From Candidatus Villigracilis propinquus (lineage in GTDB: Bacteria; Chloroflexota; Anaerolineae; Anaerolineales; Villigracilaceae): 64,000 nt of DNA. The position numbers and the translations under genes are program-made. The notes beneath the pieces are model-generated. The model saw nothing but the letters and a program-made list of their open reading frames with translations, made no database searches and was not told the DNA's origin. Shown piece by piece: positions 60,452-64,000 of this stretch (positions are counted from its first letter, which is position 1; every line of letters begins with the position of its first letter). The DNA is taken from the NCBI GenBank assembly GCA_016714565.1, contig JADKDM010000013.1, positions 1 through 64,000 of the forward strand. Reading direction: 5' to 3'.

Positions 60452-61849
60452 TTATCCCCAGCGCCAGATGGTGCCGTCTTTGCTGTCTTCGATGGTGACG
60501 CCCATCTCTTTGAGCTGGTCGCGGATCTCATCGGAGCGTTTCCACTGTTTTTGTTTGCGGGCTTCGGTGCGTTCTGCGATCAAGGCATTGACCTGTTCAT
60601 CCTGCTCGCCTGAGCCTTGCTTCTCTTCGAGCTTGAGGCCAAGGACACCTGCCAATTCGCGGAAGGTATCTTGCGCAGGTTTGAGCTGCTCATCGGTTGC
60701 GCCGTTGTCTTTGGCGGTGTTGACGAATTTGGAAAGTTCGAACAACGCGGCGATGGCGCCAGCGGTGTTGAAGTCACTGTCCATGGCTTCGGTGAAGTTT
60801 GTTTTGGCTGAGTCGCTGGCAGACGCGAGAGCGGTCAATGATTCAGCGGAGAGTCCTTTTGCAGAGGGAGAGGCAGGCCGCAGGGCGGACTTGAGGCGCT
60901 CGACATTTTTTTCGGCGGCGTCGAGAGTGTCGTCATTGAACATCAACGGCGCACGATAGGTCCCGTTCAAAACCAACATACGCATGACATCGGCGGAGCG
61001 CTTGGAGAGGAAGTCTTTGATGCTGATGATGTTGCCGAGGGACTTGGACATTTTTTCGCCGCCGAGCTGGAGCATGCCGTTGTGGATCCAGTAGCGGGAG
61101 AATTCCTTGCCGGTGTAGCATTCGCTTTGGGCGATCTCGTTTTCGTGATGCGGGAAGATGAGGTCGTTGCCGCCGCCGTGGATGTCGATCTGTTCGCCGA
61201 GTTCGGCAAGGTTCATGGCGGAGCATTCGATGTGCCAGCCCGGGCGGCCTTTGCCCCAGGGGCTGTCCCATGAGATCTCGCCTTCCTTGGCGGCTTTCCA
61301 GAGCGCGAAGTCCATTGGGTGGGTTTTGGCTTCACCGACTTCGATGCGCGCGCCTGCCTGCATGTCGTCGAGTTTGCGGCCAGAGAGGCGACCATAATCA
61401 TCGTCGCTGGTGACGCTGAAATAGACATCGCCATTTGTGGCGGCGTAGGCGTGACCTTTTTGGATGAGTCCCTGAATGAATTCGATGATGAGCGGCATGG
61501 TCTGGCTGACCTGCGGGTTGGCTGTGGCGGGCAGGACGTTCAGACTCTTGAGGTCGGCTGCGTAGTCTGCGATGTAACGCGCTGAAAGTTTGAGCGGGTC
61601 TTCGCCGAGCTGCTTGGCGCGGTTGATGATCTTGTCGTCCACGTCGGTGTAGTTCATGACGTGCTTGACGGTGTAGCCGCGATATTCAAGATAGCGGCGG
61701 ATGATGTCGAAGACGAGCGCGGACATGGCGTGGCCGACATGCGCATCGTTGTAGACGGTGACGCCGCAGACGTACATTTTGACGAGGTTGGGTTCGAGGG
61801 TTTGAAATTCTTCGGTCTTGCGGGTGAGGGTGTTGTAGATTTTCAGCAT
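60452..61849 (-). CDS. cysS: Cysteinyl-tRNA synthetase
   Basis: 465 aa. Zinc Cys28 in MYVCGVTVYND, HIGH motif as AHVGHAMS (His37/His40), second zinc segment WHIECSAMNLAELGEQIDIHGGG with Cys and His, and KMSKSLGN. The C-terminal DALR and anticodon parts (ALIAERTEARKQKQWKRSDEIRDQL) are present. It charges tRNA-Cys. ATG at 61849 fits. No T-box leader is visible; the 290-bp upstream space is filled mainly by repeats of family 2. Confidence 0.98.
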   Translation of the reverse strand: MLKIYNTLTRKTEEFQTLEPNLVKMYVCGVTVYNDAHVGHAMSALVFDIIRRYLEYRGYTVKHVMNYTDVDDKIINRAKQLGEDPLKLSARYIADYAADLKSLNVLPATANPQVSQTMPLIIEFIQGLIQKGHAYAATNGDVYFSVTSDDDYGRLSGRKLDDMQAGARIEVGEAKTHPMDFALWKAAKEGEISWDSPWGKGRPGWHIECSAMNLAELGEQIDIHGGGNDLIFPHHENEIAQSECYTGKEFSRYWIHNGMLQLGGEKMSKSLGNIISIKDFLSKRSADVMRMLVLNGTYRAPLMFNDDTLDAAEKNVERLKSALRPASPSAKGLSAESLTALASASDSAKTNFTEAMDSDFNTAGAIAALFELSKFVNTAKDNGATDEQLKPAQDTFRELAGVLGLKLEEKQGSGEQDEQVNALIAERTEARKQKQWKRSDEIRDQLKEMGVTIEDSKDGTIWRWG

Positions 61850-61981
61850 GTTCGCCTTTTGTTAAACACAAAGGACACGAAGGTCACTAAGGTTTGTTTT
61901 TTTATTTGGTGTGCCTATTATACACAGTTGAGTATGGAGGGATGGGGTTTTTGGAGAAAACAGGAATTGATGGTTAGTTCC

Positions 61982-62028
61982 GTTGGTTGAGTAGGGCGAA
62001 TGTTCTTTTCGCCCGTATCGAAACCAAC
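61982..62028. repeat. Palindromic repeat, family 2, copy c
   Basis: GTTGGTTGAGTAGGGCGAAT ... TTCGCCCGTATCGAAACCAAC. Same family as 7443 and 19768. Between the ABC ATPase stop and cysS. Confidence 0.82.
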
Positions 62029-62055
62029 AAGGTGATGGAGATTTTTTCATGCACT

Positions 62056-62129
62056 GGTGGTTTCGACACCGCACTGGCGTACGGTGCCAGTGTACGCCGC
62101 TCGCTATCGCTCGCGGCTACTCAACCACC
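62056..62129. repeat. Palindromic repeat, family 2, copy d (longer)
   Basis: GGTGGTTTCGACACCGCACTG ... GCTCGCGGCTACTCAACCACC. It has an internal GCACTGGCGTACGGTGCCAGTGTACGC inner repeat, so is longer than the other copies. Together with copy c it fills most of 61850-62139; nothing else is seen there. Confidence 0.8.
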
Positions 62130-62139
62130 GGGTTGCTTA

Positions 62140-62904
62140 TTACTTTGGTAGTACCAGCGGGGAATCCATGAAGGGATGTTCGACGACGTGGACGGGGAGG
62201 CAGTAGGCGTGGGAGATGGCTTCGGCGGTGAGGACTTGGCGCGGGGCGCCGATGGAGGTGAGATGTCCGCCGACGAGCAGGGCAACCCTGTCCGCGTAGC
62301 GAGCGGCGAGGTTGAGGTCGTGCAGGGCGATGAGCACGGCGAGGTTTTCGGTGTGCGCCAGTTCGCGGATCAACTCCAGCAGGCTGACTTGATATTGCAA
62401 ATCCAGATGCGCGGTGGGTTCATCGAGCAAGAGAATAGGCGTGGATTGGCACAAGGCGCGGGCGAGCAAAATGCGCTGCGCTTCTCCGCCTGATAACTCG
62501 CCAACACGGCGATCTGCAAATGCCAAGGCGTTGACCTTGCTCAAGGATTGGCGAGCCAGCTCTTCGTCGTGGGAAGAGGCGTTGCCGAGAAAACCGAGGT
62601 AGGGAGTGCGTCCCATCAAGACAGTTTCCCAGACGGTGAAGGCGGGCGGCAGGGAAATCGCCTGCGGGACGACGGCCATGTAACGCGCGCGCCGCATGGG
62701 GTCGAGGGCATGGAAGTCATCGCCGTTCGTGCGGACATGTCCCGTGGAGGGGACGACTCCGCTCGCCGCGCGGATGATGGTGGACTTGCCCGCGCCGTTC
62801 GGCCCGATGAGCGCCAGCACTTCGCCATGCTTCACATCGAAGGAAACATCGTGCAGGACTTGGTGTCCCTGATAAGAGACGGAGAGGTTTTGGATTTTGA
62901 GCAT
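62140..62904 (-). CDS. ABC transporter ATP-binding protein, iron/haem/cobalamin type (FecE/BtuD-like)
   Basis: 254 aa from ATG at 62904 with GGAAGG upstream. Walker A LIGPNGAGKSTIIR, Q-loop VVPQAISLPPAFTVWETVLMG, signature LSGGEAQRILLA, Walker B ILLLDEPTAHLD and the His switch ALHDLNLAARYADR. The typical RYMAVVPQ and VLTAEAISHAYCLPVHV C-terminus match the FepC/BtuD group. It pairs with the FecCD permease at 63488. Substrate could be ferric siderophore, haem or cobalamin. Confidence 0.9.
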   Translation of the reverse strand: MLKIQNLSVSYQGHQVLHDVSFDVKHGEVLALIGPNGAGKSTIIRAASGVVPSTGHVRTNGDDFHALDPMRRARYMAVVPQAISLPPAFTVWETVLMGRTPYLGFLGNASSHDEELARQSLSKVNALAFADRRVGELSGGEAQRILLARALCQSTPILLLDEPTAHLDLQYQVSLLELIRELAHTENLAVLIALHDLNLAARYADRVALLVGGHLTSIGAPRQVLTAEAISHAYCLPVHVVEHPFMDSPLVLPK

Positions 62905-62916
62905 GATACCTTCCAT

Positions 62917-62947
62917 GCTCCATCGGGGGCTAAGCCCCCGATGGAGC
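62917..62947. repeat. Strong hairpin between acetyltransferase and ATPase genes
   Basis: GCTCCATCGGGGGC, loop TAA, GCCCCCGATGGAGC: 14-bp perfect stem ending 13 bp before the ATPase start codon, with no U tract. It could adjust mRNA stability or translation of the ATPase relative to the permease. Confidence 0.8.
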
Positions 62948-62954
62948 GGGGTGG

Positions 62955-63485
62955 CTAGAAGATCAAATACCAAAACAAGGCGGTTTCTCTTGTATTGGGG
63001 TTGATGGCTTTGTAGACGTTGCGGTCGAAGCCGCTTAAGACAAATCCGCAGCTTGCGTAGAGCGTGCAGGCAGGGACGTTGTCATCCTGCGTTTCGAGCA
63101 TCACGCCAGGGTACTTATTTTCGCGCGCCCATTGAATGCCGCGTTCGAGCAGCTTGCGCCCGATGCCCATGCCGCGATAATCGGGATTCACAACCAGGTC
63201 TTCCACGTATCCAAATCGATTCCACCATTCCATCACCTTGATGCGGCCTGCGAGCGCGCCGTCCACTTCGGCGAAGAAGATCGTGGGGCCAGCGTCTGAA
63301 AATCCGTAGTCGGTATCTTCGGCGTGGACTTCTCTTTCGTATGGCGGTTCTACTGCGGCAATGGTGTACACAAGCTTTTCATTCTCGATGCCAAGCACGA
63401 GACGTGATGTGACAGGCGATTTGCGCGAGAAGGATTTCGTTTGGGGCGAATCGTTCGCGTCCATTTTGCGGATGATGATGTCCAT
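62955..63485 (-). CDS. GNAT acetyltransferase, streptothricin-acetyltransferase-like
   Basis: 176 aa from ATG at 63485, with AAGGA 11 bases upstream. GNAT core: FGYVEDLVVNPDYRGMGIGRKLLERGIQWA with the Q/R-x-x-G-x-G/A acetyl-CoA loop, and GVMLETQDDNVPACTLYASC, close to streptothricin acetyltransferases (Sat). Substrate not proven. It sits between the metal permease and ATPase genes of one operon (gap 2 bp to the permease), which suggests modification of the imported molecule or a detoxification role. Confidence 0.85.
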   Translation of the reverse strand: MDIIIRKMDANDSPQTKSFSRKSPVTSRLVLGIENEKLVYTIAAVEPPYEREVHAEDTDYGFSDAGPTIFFAEVDGALAGRIKVMEWWNRFGYVEDLVVNPDYRGMGIGRKLLERGIQWARENKYPGVMLETQDDNVPACTLYASCGFVLSGFDRNVYKAINPNTRETALFWYLIF

Positions 63486-63487
63486 TG

Positions 63488-64000
63488 TTACCAATATCCT
63501 TGATTCTTTGCAGTGCGCAAGACCCAGAGGAAGAAGGGTGCGCCGACCAATGAGGTGATAATACCGACTGGGATTTCCTGCGGAGCGAGGACGATGCGCG
63601 CGACCACATCTGAGACCAGCAATGCGGATGCGCCGCCGATGATGGATAAAGGAATCAGGCGGCGATAATCTCCGCCGAACCAGATGCGGATCACATGCGG
63701 GACGATGAGACCGATGAAGCCGATGATGCCAGAGAAGGCAACGGCGGCGGCGGTGGCAAGGGATGCTGCGATCAGCAAAATTGTTTTCGTGCGCGTGACG
63801 TTGAGTCCAAGCTGCTGGGCCTGGTCATCACCGAATTGCAGGAGATTGAATCTGTGTCCGTTGATGAGCAGGATGCCCAGCCCGATGATGATGTAGGGAA
63901 GGATGGCGAGGATGGCCGTCCAACCTGCCTGGCTTGCTCCGCCCAACAGCCAGCCCAGCGCGCGGCGGACTTCGCTTGTGGAGCGCAGCATGAGGAAGGA
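63488..64000 (-). CDS. FecCD-type ABC permease (5' part outside window)
   Basis: Visible C-terminal 171 codons, continuing past the right edge. Multiple membrane helices: WTAILAILPYIIIGLGILLI and AASLATAAAVAFSGIIGFIGLIVPHVIRI. GxxxFIGLIVPHxIR is the coupling-helix hallmark of BtuC/FhuB/FecCD permeases, and the end ALLVSDVVARIVLAPQEIPV and SLVGAPFFLWVLR matches. Imports iron chelate, haem or cobalamin with the ATPase at 62140. Confidence 0.92.
   Translation of the reverse strand, partial: SFLMLRSTSEVRRALGWLLGGASQAGWTAILAILPYIIIGLGILLINGHRFNLLQFGDDQAQQLGLNVTRTKTILLIAASLATAAAVAFSGIIGFIGLIVPHVIRIWFGGDYRRLIPLSIIGGASALLVSDVVARIVLAPQEIPVGIITSLVGAPFFLWVLRTAKNQGYW

Noticed and set aside
61850..62139. 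T-box or riboswitch before cysS
   Set aside because: No T-box core GGTGGNACCGCG occurs; the space is filled with two family 2 repeats.

Overview
The window reads as a chromosomal segment of a bacterium of the phylum Chloroflexota, most likely class Anaerolineae. This is an inference from gene content: a riboflavin-type (RibXY-like) ABC transporter behind an FMN riboswitch, lipoproteins with long Pro/Thr linkers, a CSLREA beta-helix protein ending in a sortase domain, a DUF3090/SCO1664 pair and a YacL-like PIN-TRAM protein. No rRNA, tRNA, CRISPR array, phage or transposase was seen. About 58 genes are present, mostly on the minus strand.

Layout. 1-3.0 kb: a riboflavin uptake operon (minus) behind an FMN riboswitch and terminator; the permease is frameshifted in a T7 run. 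3.0-8.6 kb: ferredoxin, a zinc-ribbon membrane protein, an acetyltransferase, valS with a T-box leader, and a ROK kinase. 8.8-16.4 kb: mostly plus-strand metabolic genes (SGNH hydrolase, TSUP exporter, moaA, HAD, ACT-malic enzyme, flavin oxidoreductase). 16.4-24.5 kb: minus-strand housekeeping genes (YwbE, YciI, DinB, a Moco-sulfurase-like PLP enzyme, FAH, folK, ClbS-like, YbaK, nth, asparaginase, a degenerate MBL protein). 24.5-33.3 kb: a GAF-GAF-PAS histidine kinase, a HAD, an acyltransferase, and a MarR plus heterodimeric ABC exporter operon. 33.4-43.8 kb: a TIR-TM-SH3 protein and a run of secreted or lipoprotein genes, including tandem phosphodiesterases coupled to hutU and tandem paralogous lipoproteins. 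43.9-53.2 kb: a GT-C glycosyltransferase, radA, DUF1304, a frameshifted homoserine dehydrogenase, the SCO1664/DUF3090 pair, a methylmalonyl-CoA mutase subunit and a GPH transporter.

53.3-60.2 kb is the most striking locus. A giant surface protein (about 2,130 residues once one frameshift is repaired) has a signal peptide, a CSLREA beta-helix, about 12 Ig-like repeats that are nearly identical at DNA level, an LPXTG-like IPVTG motif, and then a complete sortase domain in the same chain. A small HTH-like protein sits just upstream behind a good sigma70-type promoter. 60.4-64.0 kb holds cysS and part of a FecCD-type metal or cofactor importer with an acetyltransferase between its permease and ATPase.

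The intergenic spaces carry two families of palindromic repeats (REP-like, four copies plus a possible remnant; and a GTTGGTTTCGATAC...CTACTCAACC family, four copies), many strong hairpin terminators, and one poly-G/poly-C tract that looks like a sequencing artefact. The two homopolymer frameshifts (permease, homoserine dehydrogenase) and the one in the repeat array may be real or consensus errors; this cannot be decided from the window.
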